In this document: one piece after another, positions 37,056-44,653 of the stretch
How positions within the stretch are numbered: the stretch's first letter is position 1
Layout: every line of letters starts with the position of its first letter
Translations under genes and position numbers: made by a program
Notes under the pieces: model-generated
The model's database searches: none
The model's input: the letters and a program-made list of their open reading frames with translations, nothing else
Told to the model about the DNA's origin: nothing
Assembly (NCBI GenBank): GCA_945947575.1
Contig: CAMEYM010000012.1
Location: forward strand, 26,951 to 90,950
Reading direction: 5' to 3'
Length of the DNA stretch: 64,000 nt
From: Rhizobium sp. Q54
Lineage (GTDB): Bacteria; Pseudomonadota; Alphaproteobacteria; UBA2966; CAIVPW01

Positions 37056-37535
37056 ATGCGGGGTCTAGCTACAGGACTCGCGGCGCTACTTGTTGCGGCG
37101 TGGAGCGCGTCTGTTGACGCTGCCCCGTTCGGTATTGCAGCAGGAACCAAGTTCACCGACGCAGAGATTTCCCGAGACCTCGGGAGGTTCAACTTGGTCT
37201 TGAAGGGTGTTCCAACTCCCCACCCAGCTTTCGAAAGTTTCGTAGCCTGGAGCCCGCCAGGGGTAGGGACCTGCCAAATCAAAGCTATCGGCGTTACTCG
37301 CAGTAACGACGCCTTCGGCACTGGCGTCCGAGCTGATTTCGCAACACTGAAAGCGCAACTTGAGCAGGTCTACGGCGCGGGACGTGTGAATGACTTCCTT
37401 AGGCCCGGCGCCCTCTGGGACGAACCTCGCGAGTGGGTAATGGCTATCCGTCAGAATGAACGAACGCTGCAAGCGGTTTGGGGCTCACTCCAAGACAATG
37501 CGCCGCAACTCAAGGACGCAGTGGCAATATTCTAG
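37056..37535 (+). pseudogene. 5' part of a secreted-protein gene split by the IS1595 element
   Basis: The fragment encodes a signal peptide (GLATGLAALLVAAWSASVDA) and a mature domain of unknown family (FGIAAGTKFTDAEISRDLGR, then two Cys-containing and Trp-containing strands). The native frame runs to 37522; the last codons (AIF and stop) belong to the inserted element. Joining 37522 to 39955, with one copy of the target duplication, restores one frame of 197 residues that ends at 40081 with ADAAAGAGAL. The reading frame matches exactly across the junction. Confidence 0.85.
37515..37522. repeat. Target-site duplication, left copy (GACGCAGT)
   Basis: GACGCAGT directly precedes the left terminal inverted repeat and is repeated exactly at 39947-39954. 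Eight base pairs is the duplication length known for the IS1595 family. Confidence 0.92.
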
Positions 37536-37548
37536 TTGCCGTACCCAG
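37523..37548 (+). repeat. Left terminal inverted repeat of the IS1595 element
   Basis: It starts GGCAATATTC and ends CGTACCCAG, and pairs with 39921-39946 with four mismatches in the middle. Confidence 0.9.
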
Positions 37549-37587
37549 TCGCTAGGGGTAGAGTCAGTCTCAGATTGGAGATTGACC

Positions 37588-38538
37588 ATGACTTCCGTCC
37601 TTTCCGCCGCCCACTTCCATAACGAGGCCGCCGCCTACGAGTTCGTCGAGGCGCGGGTTTGGCCGAACGGTCCGACCTGCCCGAAGTGCGGCGCGACCGA
37701 AGATCACGTTGGCAAGCTGAGCGGCGCGAGCACCCGGATCGGGGTCTACAAGTGCTACGCCTGCCGCAAGCCCTTCACTGTGAAGGTTGGGACCATCTTC
37801 GAGTCCAGCCACGTCAAGCTGCACGTCTGGTTGCAGGCGATGCACCTGCTTTGCGCCAGCAAGAAGGGCATGAGCACCAACCAGTTGCAGCGCACCCTCG
37901 GTGTCAGCATGCAAACCGCGTGGTTCCTCTCGCATCGCATCCGCGAAGCGATGGCCGATCTTCCGGGCGGCAGCGGGCCGCTCGGTGGCGACAACAAGGT
38001 GGTCGAGGCCGACGAAACCTATGTCGGCGGGAAGGCCAAGAACCGCAAGAACCACGTTCCGCCCAAGGCGGCGGTGTTCGCACTGGTAGAGCGGGACGGT
38101 CGCGTGCGCTCGCGCCACGTCCCGAACGTCAACGCCAAGACCTTGCGGCCGATCCTCAAGGCGCATCTGGACGGCCGCTCGTTCCTCATGACCGACGAAG
38201 CGCCGGTCTATAAGAACCTCGGCCGCGAAGTCGCCAAGGGCCACGGCACCGTCAACCACTCGATTGAGGAATACGTGCGCGGCGGCGGTTTCTTCCACAC
38301 CAACACCGCAGAAAATTACTTCTCGATCTTGAAGCGCGGCATCATCGGCACCTACCACCACGTCAGCGAGCAGCACCTGCACCGCTACCTTGCCGAGTTC
38401 GATTTCCGCCACAACGCGCGCACCGCGCTCGGGGTTGACGACGTGGCGCGTACCGACCGCGTAGTGCGCGGTGTCGTCGGCAAGCGGTTGACCTATCGCA
38501 CGTCTCGTCGGGCGGTGAGCCATGCCCCGCAAGCCTGA
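37588..38538 (+). CDS. IS1595-family (ISXO2-like) transposase
   Basis: The 316-residue transposase has an N-terminal zinc ribbon (CPKCGATEDHVGK, then YKCYACRKPFTVKVGTIFE), a helix-turn-helix region (KKGMSTNQLQRTLGVSMQTA) and an ISXO2-like catalytic domain with VVEADETYVGGKAKNRKNH, FLMTDEAPVYKNLG and the C-terminal HTNTAENYFSILKRGIIGTY and FDFRHNAR. It is full length and undamaged, so the element may still be active. The ATG at 37588 lies 40 bases inside the left inverted repeat. Confidence 0.95.
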   Translation: MTSVLSAAHFHNEAAAYEFVEARVWPNGPTCPKCGATEDHVGKLSGASTRIGVYKCYACRKPFTVKVGTIFESSHVKLHVWLQAMHLLCASKKGMSTNQLQRTLGVSMQTAWFLSHRIREAMADLPGGSGPLGGDNKVVEADETYVGGKAKNRKNHVPPKAAVFALVERDGRVRSRHVPNVNAKTLRPILKAHLDGRSFLMTDEAPVYKNLGREVAKGHGTVNHSIEEYVRGGGFFHTNTAENYFSILKRGIIGTYHHVSEQHLHRYLAEFDFRHNARTALGVDDVARTDRVVRGVVGKRLTYRTSRRAVSHAPQA

Positions 38539-38698
38539 GCCAAAGCCCGACGATCCCGAGCAATCCGCGCGGTTTGTTGAGGCCGCCAAAGAGGCCGGAA
38601 CCGACGAGTCGGGCAAGGCGTTTGAGCGCGTGTTCAAGAAGCTCGTCCCGCCGAAGCGTTCGCCCAAGCGAGCGGCGAGCCGAGGGGTGGGCAAATGA
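38522..38698 (+). CDS. Small basic companion protein of the IS1595 transposase (58 aa)
   Basis: This frame starts within the last codons of the transposase gene. It encodes a Lys/Pro-rich start (MPRKPEPKPDDPEQSARFVE), a central AGTDESGKAFERVFKKLVPP and a basic C-terminus. From memory, very similar short proteins of this pattern often follow IS1595-type transposases, so it is probably a conserved accessory protein rather than chance. Its 3' end overlaps the lipoprotein gene by 4 bases. Confidence 0.75.
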   Translation: MPRKPEPKPDDPEQSARFVEAAKEAGTDESGKAFERVFKKLVPPKRSPKRAASRGVGK

Positions 38699-39042
38699 TT
38701 CGGCTCGGCGTCGCGTTGGCAATCACCGTTGCGCTGGCCGGCTGCGCTACACCGCCAGACCGCATCGCGGCAACGCCCGTGTCGGCGTTCCAATACCAAA
38801 GCTATTCGTGTGACCAGTTGGGCATCGACATGGGGTGGAACGACATTCACACGGCCGCGCTCCGCGACAAGCTCCAAGGGCGCGCGAACCTTGACACCGC
38901 GACCATCGCCATGGGCGCCGTGCTGTGGCCCATGCTGCTGATGGCCGGCGGAGATGGGCCGGACGCGGCGGCGTACGCGAGGCTTAAGGGTGAGCGCGAC
39001 GCGATGCAGCAGGTGGCCCGTCAGAAGGGGTGCCGCCTCTAG
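38695..39042 (+). CDS. Small lipoprotein carried by the IS1595 element
   Basis: The 115-residue product has a lipoprotein signal (LGVALAITVALAGCA) with the lipidated Cys17, then QSYSCDQLGIDMGWNDIHTA and an Ala-rich part with AMGAVLWPMLLMAGGDGPDA. The pattern resembles small envelope lipoproteins with a Gly-zipper-like or helical C-terminus. It starts by overlapping the 58-residue gene (ATGA), so the transposase, companion and lipoprotein look like one transcript. Confidence 0.7.
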   Translation: MIRLGVALAITVALAGCATPPDRIAATPVSAFQYQSYSCDQLGIDMGWNDIHTAALRDKLQGRANLDTATIAMGAVLWPMLLMAGGDGPDAAAYARLKGERDAMQQVARQKGCRL

Positions 39043-39047
39043 GCCGC

Positions 39048-39893
39048 TCACGTAAGTGGCCAGCCTGGCGGCGCATCGTCGGGCGGGTCCCGATCAAGGC
39101 GATAGACGGCATTGACCATGCCGTGAATGCCGATCCTGCTGGGGTCGAGCGGCGTCACATAGAGCGGCTGCTTTCCGCCCGCATGCATGATCTTCATCAG
39201 GTCGGTGATCTGCTGATCCGTCTTGAGGATGTGCCGCCGCATTCCCGTTGCCAGGAAGTCGGCTGCCAATAGAGCCGCTGTGTCGTTCTTAGGGATGAAC
39301 GTATGGCGGCCGAGGCGGAAACGGTTCCGCAGCGTCGGGTTTTTCTCAACGCGGAACACAAAGTCACGCGCGGTCTTTTCGCCAGCGGTGCCGTTCTCAA
39401 ACCAGAAATCAACGCCATCCGCGTGACCCGCCTTGTCGGCCCATTGTCCGACGGTGGTTAGGCAACTCATCACGCATAGCGCGAACTGGTTCCCAAGGTA
39501 CTTCTCCGCCTTTGGGTTTGCGGCAATGTAGGCGTTGAACGCGGGGGGCTCTACGCACGAGAAGAAGGCCGGGCCGCGCGTCTCGCCTATCAGCCGCGCG
39601 AGGCCGCGCAGGAGCGCATCCCGCTTGGTGTCATCCCAGGTCGCAAACTGCCCCCACCCAAGAAGGCATTCACGCGTCTTGAATGGCGCGACTAGGTCGC
39701 CCGAAAGGGCGGCCCACCCCGCCGTTAGACGGCTCAGCCCATCATCATCGAAAAGAAACCCGGCAACGGCGGCAAGTTCAGCCGTTGCACCGTGTGTGCC
39801 TGCATCATCGAAGTATCCGCCCAGCGCCACCACAAGCCCATCAAACCTCGGGAAGGTGGCCTTCCAGGCCAAGTAGAAATCCCGCCCTATCAT
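39048..39893 (-). CDS. DUF3800-domain protein carried by the IS1595 element
   Basis: This 281-residue protein opens near GGYFDDAGTHGATAELAAVA and contains PKNDTAALLAADFLATGMRR, both typical of DUF3800, a family with an RNase H-like fold often found with mobile elements and defence genes. The Asp pair in YFDDAG and the later Asp in NDTAALLAADF are the likely catalytic residues. It runs opposite to the transposase and ends close to the right inverted repeat, so it is a passenger. Its activity is unknown. Confidence 0.8.
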   Translation of the reverse strand: MIGRDFYLAWKATFPRFDGLVVALGGYFDDAGTHGATAELAAVAGFLFDDDGLSRLTAGWAALSGDLVAPFKTRECLLGWGQFATWDDTKRDALLRGLARLIGETRGPAFFSCVEPPAFNAYIAANPKAEKYLGNQFALCVMSCLTTVGQWADKAGHADGVDFWFENGTAGEKTARDFVFRVEKNPTLRNRFRLGRHTFIPKNDTAALLAADFLATGMRRHILKTDQQITDLMKIMHAGGKQPLYVTPLDPSRIGIHGMVNAVYRLDRDPPDDAPPGWPLT

Positions 39894-39920
39894 CGGGCGG
39901 CCCCATCATAGCCATGGGGC

Positions 39921-39946
39921 CTGGGTACGCTAAGTGGAATATTGCC
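39921..39946 (-). repeat. Right terminal inverted repeat of the IS1595 element
   Basis: On the minus strand it starts GGCAATATTC and ends CGTACCCAG, matching the left end. Confidence 0.9.
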
Positions 39947-39954
39947 GACGCAGT
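39947..39954. repeat. Target-site duplication, right copy (GACGCAGT)
   Basis: It is identical to 37515-37522 and directly abuts the right inverted repeat. Confidence 0.92.
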
Positions 39955-40081
39955 CATAGAGATAATACTGACCATATCTGCGTTGGACTCCGATAGCGCG
40001 TACATCCTCTTGCAATATCGCTTTTCGAATTACAAAGCGTGCCAGGCTGCTGATGCTGCGGCAGGAGCTGGGGCGCTCTAG
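39947..40081 (+). pseudogene. 3' part of the secreted-protein gene split by the IS1595 element
   Basis: From 39955 the frame reads IEIILTISALDSDSAYILLQ, then YRFSNYKACQAADAAAGAG, to a TAG at 40079-40081. It continues the protein begun at 37056 in the same phase once the element and one target duplication are removed. On its own it has no start or signal peptide; an ATG at 39914 lies inside the element. Confidence 0.82.
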
Positions 40082-40141
40082 CTTGTCGATTTGGGGGTCG
40101 CTGTGTCCCTAGAAGCACCAAATAGGTCGCCACTTGTACCG

Positions 40142-40420
40142 ATGCAATCCCGGTCATTCGTGCGCCAAGCGACCCCGTGGGCCGTGGTCGCCGCAGTGTT
40201 ACTCGCCGCGACTTTTGCGCGTTATGGAAATCTGAATCCTTGCCGTTGGTATGCGGTGGAACTCCGTTCCGCTCAGATGTTCCGGACCACGCCAGCGCGC
40301 ACGCAGGACCAAGCCGCGCTTCTGCGACAACTGACCGGGCTTTTCGATGCTCCCGATATCTCCGCGATGAATGTGCCGCAGTGCTTTGGCAATTGGTTTG
40401 GGGGGCTTTGGGGCCGCTAA
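40142..40420 (+). CDS. Small membrane-anchored protein (92 aa), unknown function
   Basis: The product has a hydrophobic anchor (ATPWAVVAAVLLAATFARY) followed by NPCRWYAVELRSAQMFR and a C-terminal part with MNVPQCFGNWFGGLWGR. Two Cys outside the anchor may pair. The ATG at 40142 is chosen; an upstream TTG at 40091 or GTG at 40103 is possible. The next small gene begins at the last base of its stop codon. Confidence 0.5.
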   Translation: MQSRSFVRQATPWAVVAAVLLAATFARYGNLNPCRWYAVELRSAQMFRTTPARTQDQAALLRQLTGLFDAPDISAMNVPQCFGNWFGGLWGR

Positions 40421-40530
40421 TGCCAGCGGTCATGAAAGGTGTGCTGGGAGCACTGCTGTTTCTGGTCGGCATCTTCGCTGTCACGGTGATCGTTGTCCGC
40501 GCCTACGAGACCAGCGACAGCTTCAGGTAG
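40420..40530 (+). CDS. Small single-pass membrane protein (36 aa), unknown function
   Basis: The start overlaps the previous stop (TAATG). The product is almost a bare membrane helix (GVLGALLFLVGIFAVTVIVV) with a short hydrophilic end (RAYETSDSFR). Coupling to the preceding small membrane protein supports it, but it is too short for certainty. Confidence 0.4.
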   Translation: MPAVMKGVLGALLFLVGIFAVTVIVVRAYETSDSFR

Positions 40531-40647
40531 CCCTTCCACGTTGCCCGCGCCGCCATGCGTTCACCTCTGCTGACTCCCCGCAGGGAGCAAACGGACTTAA
40601 CCCAGAGACTCTACTCTAGTCCGCATGTCTTTGTGAATCCCGGTTCC

Positions 40648-43221
40648 CTACCGTTTCGGCTTGAGGAGAGCCTCGAACATCGCCTTGGACAGGCGAACCG
40701 CGGTTGCCTCGATTCCGGCCCACGGGTCGTTCTCCAACGAGCGGAGGCGCTGGGGCAGCGTGCGCCAGTCGAAGACCTTCGGGTCGTCGAGGTCGGCGAG
40801 CTCGTCCCACGTCAGGTTGGCAGAGGCCGGGCACCCCTCGCGCGCCCGCAAGGTGTAGGAGGTTGCCGCCGTGGCGCTGCGACCGTTGCGCAGGTAGTCG
40901 ATGAAGATGCGGCCGCGCCGCTCCTTCTTGGACATGTTGGCGGTGTAGCGCTGCGGTGCGCGCGCCGCGAGCGCCTGCACGACGGCCTGCGAGAAGCCCT
41001 TGAACTCGTCCCATTCGGAGTGGCGTTCGATCTCGATGACGATGTGCAGGCCCTTGCCGCCGGTCGTGCGCGCGAACGGCGTGAACCCGAGCTCGCCGAG
41101 GAAGTCGCGCACCTCGAAGCCGGCTTCGACCACCTTGCGCCAATCGAGCCCTTCGTCCGGGTCGAGATCGAACACCATCCGATCGGGGCGCTCCGGCTTA
41201 TCGACCTTGCAGCCCCACGTATGGAACTCGACCACGCCGAACTGGGCGAGCGCCAGCAGGCCCGCGGCATCCTTGATGTACAGGTAGTCCTCGCGAACCT
41301 TGGGGTCGTCTTCCTTGGGGATCGGAACGCGATGGATGTCGGCCGGCATGCCCGCCATGGCGTGGCGCTGATAGAAGCGGTCGCTGACCTTGCCGGACGG
41401 TGAACGCACCAGCGTCACGGGCCGGTCGGCGACGTGCGGCAGCATCCAGTCGCCGACCTGGGCGTAGTACATGGCGACGTCGAGCTTGGTCGGGCCATCG
41501 GCACTGAACATGCGCCGATCGGGATTGGTGATGAAGATCTGCGCGAGGTGCGCGTCGGTCACCTGCTTGACCGGACGGGATCCCGCCGTGCCGGTTACCG
41601 GCGACGCCTCTGCCTTGCCGCGCAGGCCTTTGTAGCGGGCGGCGCGCAGGTGGCCGGCGTCGGTCTTGTTGGCGAACTCGACCTCGGCGATCAGCTTCGG
41701 CTCGACCCAACGTACCCCCGGCACCTTCTCATCCATGGTCAGGGTGAAGACCGGCCTGTCGATCTGCAGCGCCGCCAGCTTTTTCTTCAGGTCGCGCGCG
41801 GTCGCTTCGGTGAAGCCGGTACCAACCTTGCCGACGTACGTCAGGCCTTGGCCCTGCGGCTCTGCCACGAGCAGCGCCGACAGGCCACCGGCCGCCTTGC
41901 TTTCGGTGTAGCCGACGATGCTGAACTCGGCCGCCGTCGCGCCCTTGATCTTCAGCCACGTCTTGGAGCGGCCCGAATCGTAGGGCGCGTCGGCACGCTT
42001 CGAGGTGATGCCTTCCAGGCGCATGCGCATCGCCTGCGCGAAGAATTCGTCGCCTTCGCCCTCGAAGTGCTCGCTGTAATGGAGGGCGCCGTCCTCCTTG
42101 GCGATGGCAGCGATCAGCGGCTCGAGGGCGCGTTTGCGATCGGCGAGTGGGGTGCGGCGCAGGTCGTAGCCGTCCAGGTGTAACAGGTCGAACACGAAGT
42201 ACACGAGCTTGCTCGACGCGCCGGTCGCGAGCGCATCCTGCAGCGCAGCGAAGCTGGTGGCGCCATTGGGCAGCTGCACACAGATCTCGCCGTCGACGAT
42301 GGCGTTCTTCACCGGCAGGTTGGCGAGCGCCTTGGCGATCGGCTTGTAGTGATCGGTCCAGTCGTGGCCGTTGCGGGTGATCATCTGGACGGCACCATCT
42401 TCGATGCGCGCGAGCGTGCGGTACCCGTCGTACTTGATCTCGTGTACCCAACCCTCGCCGTGCGGCGGGTGGCTGGCGAGGGACGCGAGCTGCGGCTCCG
42501 GCACCTTGCCGAGCGGCGCTGCCTTGGCCTTCGGCAGGTCGGCCGGCTTGATCTTCTTCGGCTTCTTGCGCGGCATCTCCTTGCTGTGGGCGATGGCGTC
42601 GTGCGCCTTCATCTCCTCCAGGGTGAGGCCAGACACGACGCTCTTGTTCTGCGCGGCGAGCGCATCCCCCGATCCTGGTTGCGCGTACTCGTCCTTCTCT
42701 TTGATGAGCAGCCAGTTCTTGCCGCCGTCCTTGGGCAGCTTGTCGCGCAGGCGCACGAGCGCGAATCCGCCCTTGAGCTTCTTTCCGACCAGGCGGAACT
42801 TGAGCGAGCCCTTGTGATAGCCCGCCTCGACGTCGCCCATCGGCGCCCAGGTGCCGCGATCCCAGATGATGACCGTGCCGGCGCCGTATTGGCCTGCGGG
42901 AATGGTGCCCTCGAAGTCGCCGTACGAGATCGGATGATCCTCGGTGTGTACGGCGAGGCGCTTCACGCTCGGATCGAGGGTCGGCACTTTGGTCACCGCC
43001 CAGCTGCGGTGCACGCCTCCCATCTCGAGGCGAAAGTCCCAGTGGAGCCGAGTCGCAGCGTGGTTCTGAATGACGAAGGAGTTTCCTTCGGCAGTAGTGC
43101 GCGATTCGGTCGGCTCTGGCGTGACCTCGAAGTCGCGCTTCTGGCGATAGGGCTCGAGGCGGCCGCCCTTGAGCGGCTTCACCTTTGCGTCAGGGTTCTT
43201 TGCTTTCGCCTTTGTTGCCAC
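40648..43221 (-). CDS. ligD: DNA ligase D (PE-LIG-POL)
   Basis: LigD is the multidomain enzyme of bacterial non-homologous end joining. The 857-residue protein has, in order, an N-terminal 3'-phosphoesterase domain (ATRLHWDFRLEMGGVHRSWA, then HPISYGDFEGTIPAGQYG), an ATP-dependent ligase domain with adenylated Lys263 in EIKYDGYR, and a C-terminal primase-polymerase domain (ADRPVTLVRSPSGK, then MVFDLDPDEGLDW near residue 685). The start is a GTG. LigD normally works with Ku, which is not encoded in this window. A 283-base region with no feature I can name separates it from the divergent glycosyltransferase gene. Confidence 0.95.
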   Translation of the reverse strand: MATKAKAKNPDAKVKPLKGGRLEPYRQKRDFEVTPEPTESRTTAEGNSFVIQNHAATRLHWDFRLEMGGVHRSWAVTKVPTLDPSVKRLAVHTEDHPISYGDFEGTIPAGQYGAGTVIIWDRGTWAPMGDVEAGYHKGSLKFRLVGKKLKGGFALVRLRDKLPKDGGKNWLLIKEKDEYAQPGSGDALAAQNKSVVSGLTLEEMKAHDAIAHSKEMPRKKPKKIKPADLPKAKAAPLGKVPEPQLASLASHPPHGEGWVHEIKYDGYRTLARIEDGAVQMITRNGHDWTDHYKPIAKALANLPVKNAIVDGEICVQLPNGATSFAALQDALATGASSKLVYFVFDLLHLDGYDLRRTPLADRKRALEPLIAAIAKEDGALHYSEHFEGEGDEFFAQAMRMRLEGITSKRADAPYDSGRSKTWLKIKGATAAEFSIVGYTESKAAGGLSALLVAEPQGQGLTYVGKVGTGFTEATARDLKKKLAALQIDRPVFTLTMDEKVPGVRWVEPKLIAEVEFANKTDAGHLRAARYKGLRGKAEASPVTGTAGSRPVKQVTDAHLAQIFITNPDRRMFSADGPTKLDVAMYYAQVGDWMLPHVADRPVTLVRSPSGKVSDRFYQRHAMAGMPADIHRVPIPKEDDPKVREDYLYIKDAAGLLALAQFGVVEFHTWGCKVDKPERPDRMVFDLDPDEGLDWRKVVEAGFEVRDFLGELGFTPFARTTGGKGLHIVIEIERHSEWDEFKGFSQAVVQALAARAPQRYTANMSKKERRGRIFIDYLRNGRSATAATSYTLRAREGCPASANLTWDELADLDDPKVFDWRTLPQRLRSLENDPWAGIEATAVRLSKAMFEALLKPKR

Positions 43222-43504
43222 GTCGGCCCCGCTTCAGCAGCGCTTCTGAGATGGGCGCGCGCGCGGGCAGCGTCGAGGCAGGTAGGGACCTGAGGGCGCG
43301 GGGAGAGCGGGCTTCACGCGCAGCAAATGTGCCACGGCCACGCTTGCGGCGGTATAGGCCAACCCTTGTAGGCGCTCGCCGCACCGCGTAGTTTCGAACC
43401 ATCGGCGCCGACCGGCTCGGCCAGGGCAAGACCTTGGGCGGGCGGCGGGTTCAACGGGCCATGTGCGGCCGTGCCGAGTCGCACCCCGGGGATGGGCACA
43501 CCGG

Positions 43505-44347
43505 ATGAACATGAGCCGCTTGCGCAGCCACGAGGCTCCGCGGCTTGTTGAGGCGCCCATCGACCCCGCCGGTGCCGACATCGCGTCGCCTGCCGGCCAG
43601 CGCGCGCCCGCGCTGTCGGTTGTGGTGCCGGTGCATGACGAGCAGGACAACATCGGGCCGCTGATCGAGGAGATCCGCGCGGCCCTCGACGGCATGACGG
43701 GCGGCTACGAGATCGTCGTGGTCGACGATGGCAGCCGCGACGGCACCGCCGAGGAGCTGCGCAAGCTCGCGCGCCCGGGGCTGGTCGTGGTGCGCCACCG
43801 CACCAATTGCGGCCAGAGCGCCGCGCTGTTTTCGGGCGTCCGCATGGCGCGCGGCGCGTGGATCGCGACGCTCGACGGCGACGGCCAGAACGACCCTGCC
43901 GACATCCCGCGCTTGTGGCGGTTCCTCGGCGAGACCGGCGACCCCGACCTCAAGATGGTCGCCGGCCACCGCAAGCGCCGCCGCGACACCTGGATCAAGC
44001 GCGCCTCGTCGCGCGTCGCGAACCGCGTGCGCGGCTGGCTGCTGGGCGATCGCACGCCGGACACCGGCTGCGGCCTCAAGCTGTTCGAGCGCGATGCCTT
44101 CCTGCGCATGCCGCACTTCGATCACTTCCACCGCTTCCTGCCGGCACTGATGCAGCAGCAGGGCGGGCGCGTCACCTCCGTGGAGGTGACGCACCGCGAG
44201 CGCCGCAGCGGGCGCTCGCACTACGGCCTCAACAACCGGCTGTGGGTCGGCATCGTCGACCTGGTCGGCGTACTTTGGCTGAAGCGCCGGTCGGGACGCT
44301 GGCACCCGAGCGTCGTCGAGATTGCAGAAACAAGAGGAGACGAGTGA
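43505..44347 (+). CDS. Family 2 glycosyltransferase (DPM/ArnC-like)
   Basis: This 280-residue GT-A enzyme has ALSVVVPVHDEQDNIGPLI, VVVDDGSRDGTAEEL and the metal-binding ATLDGDGQNDPADI, then TPDTGCGLKLFERD. It resembles dolichyl- or undecaprenyl-phosphate sugar transferases, but the pair of C-terminal membrane helices of ArnC is reduced to one weak hydrophobic patch. The start is the ATG at 43505. It is directly followed by a LABN protein and an ArnT-like protein, so the three probably load and move a sugar onto a lipid or envelope glycan. Confidence 0.88.
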   Translation: MNMSRLRSHEAPRLVEAPIDPAGADIASPAGQRAPALSVVVPVHDEQDNIGPLIEEIRAALDGMTGGYEIVVVDDGSRDGTAEELRKLARPGLVVVRHRTNCGQSAALFSGVRMARGAWIATLDGDGQNDPADIPRLWRFLGETGDPDLKMVAGHRKRRRDTWIKRASSRVANRVRGWLLGDRTPDTGCGLKLFERDAFLRMPHFDHFHRFLPALMQQQGGRVTSVEVTHRERRSGRSHYGLNNRLWVGIVDLVGVLWLKRRSGRWHPSVVEIAETRGDE

Positions 44348-44653
44348 ATGCACGTTGATATCGGCGGGTTGTCCTTCGACCTGACGACGTGGGTTCTGAT
44401 CGGATTCTTTGGTCAGCTCCTGTTCTCGGCGCGCTTCATCATCCAGTGGATCTCGAGCGAGCGGCGCGGCGCCAGCCACATGCCCATCGTGTTCTGGTAC
44501 CTGAGCATCGGCGGCGGCGCGACGCTGCTTGCCTACGCACTGCACCGCGAGGATCCGGTGTTCATCGTGGGTCAGGCATTCGGGGTGTTCATCTACCTGC
44601 GCAACCTGCAGCTCATCATGCGGCAGCGCCGGTCGGAAGGCGCCGGCGCGTGA
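44348..44653 (+). CDS. Lipid A biosynthesis N-terminal domain (LABN) membrane protein
   Basis: This 101-residue protein is a complete LABN domain: three membrane segments with FFGQLLFSARFIIQWISSER, HMPIVFWYLSIGGGATLLAY and VFIVGQAFGVFIYLRNL. LABN proteins are found next to lipid-sugar transferases and are thought to act as small flippase-like partners, though this is not proven here. It starts the base after the preceding stop and overlaps the next gene by 4 bases (GTGA). Confidence 0.9.
   Translation: MHVDIGGLSFDLTTWVLIGFFGQLLFSARFIIQWISSERRGASHMPIVFWYLSIGGGATLLAYALHREDPVFIVGQAFGVFIYLRNLQLIMRQRRSEGAGA

Larger units (their letters stand above)
37523..39946 (+). mobile_element. IS1595-family insertion element carrying passenger genes (2424 bp)
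   Basis: The ends are 26-base terminal inverted repeats (37523-37548 and 39921-39946) that match at 22 of 26 positions, starting GGCAATATTC and ending CGTACCCAG. Identical 8-bp target duplications flank them. Inside are the ISXO2-like transposase, a 58-residue companion protein, a lipoprotein and an opposing DUF3800 gene. An element with only a transposase would be about 1 kb, so roughly half of this one is cargo. The intact ends and duplications mark a recent or at least undecayed insertion. Confidence 0.93.

Noticed and set aside
39914..40081. A separate 55-residue gene starting at the ATG at 39914.
   Set aside because: The start lies inside the IS1595 right end. The frame is the 3' half of the split gene, as the target duplication and phase show.
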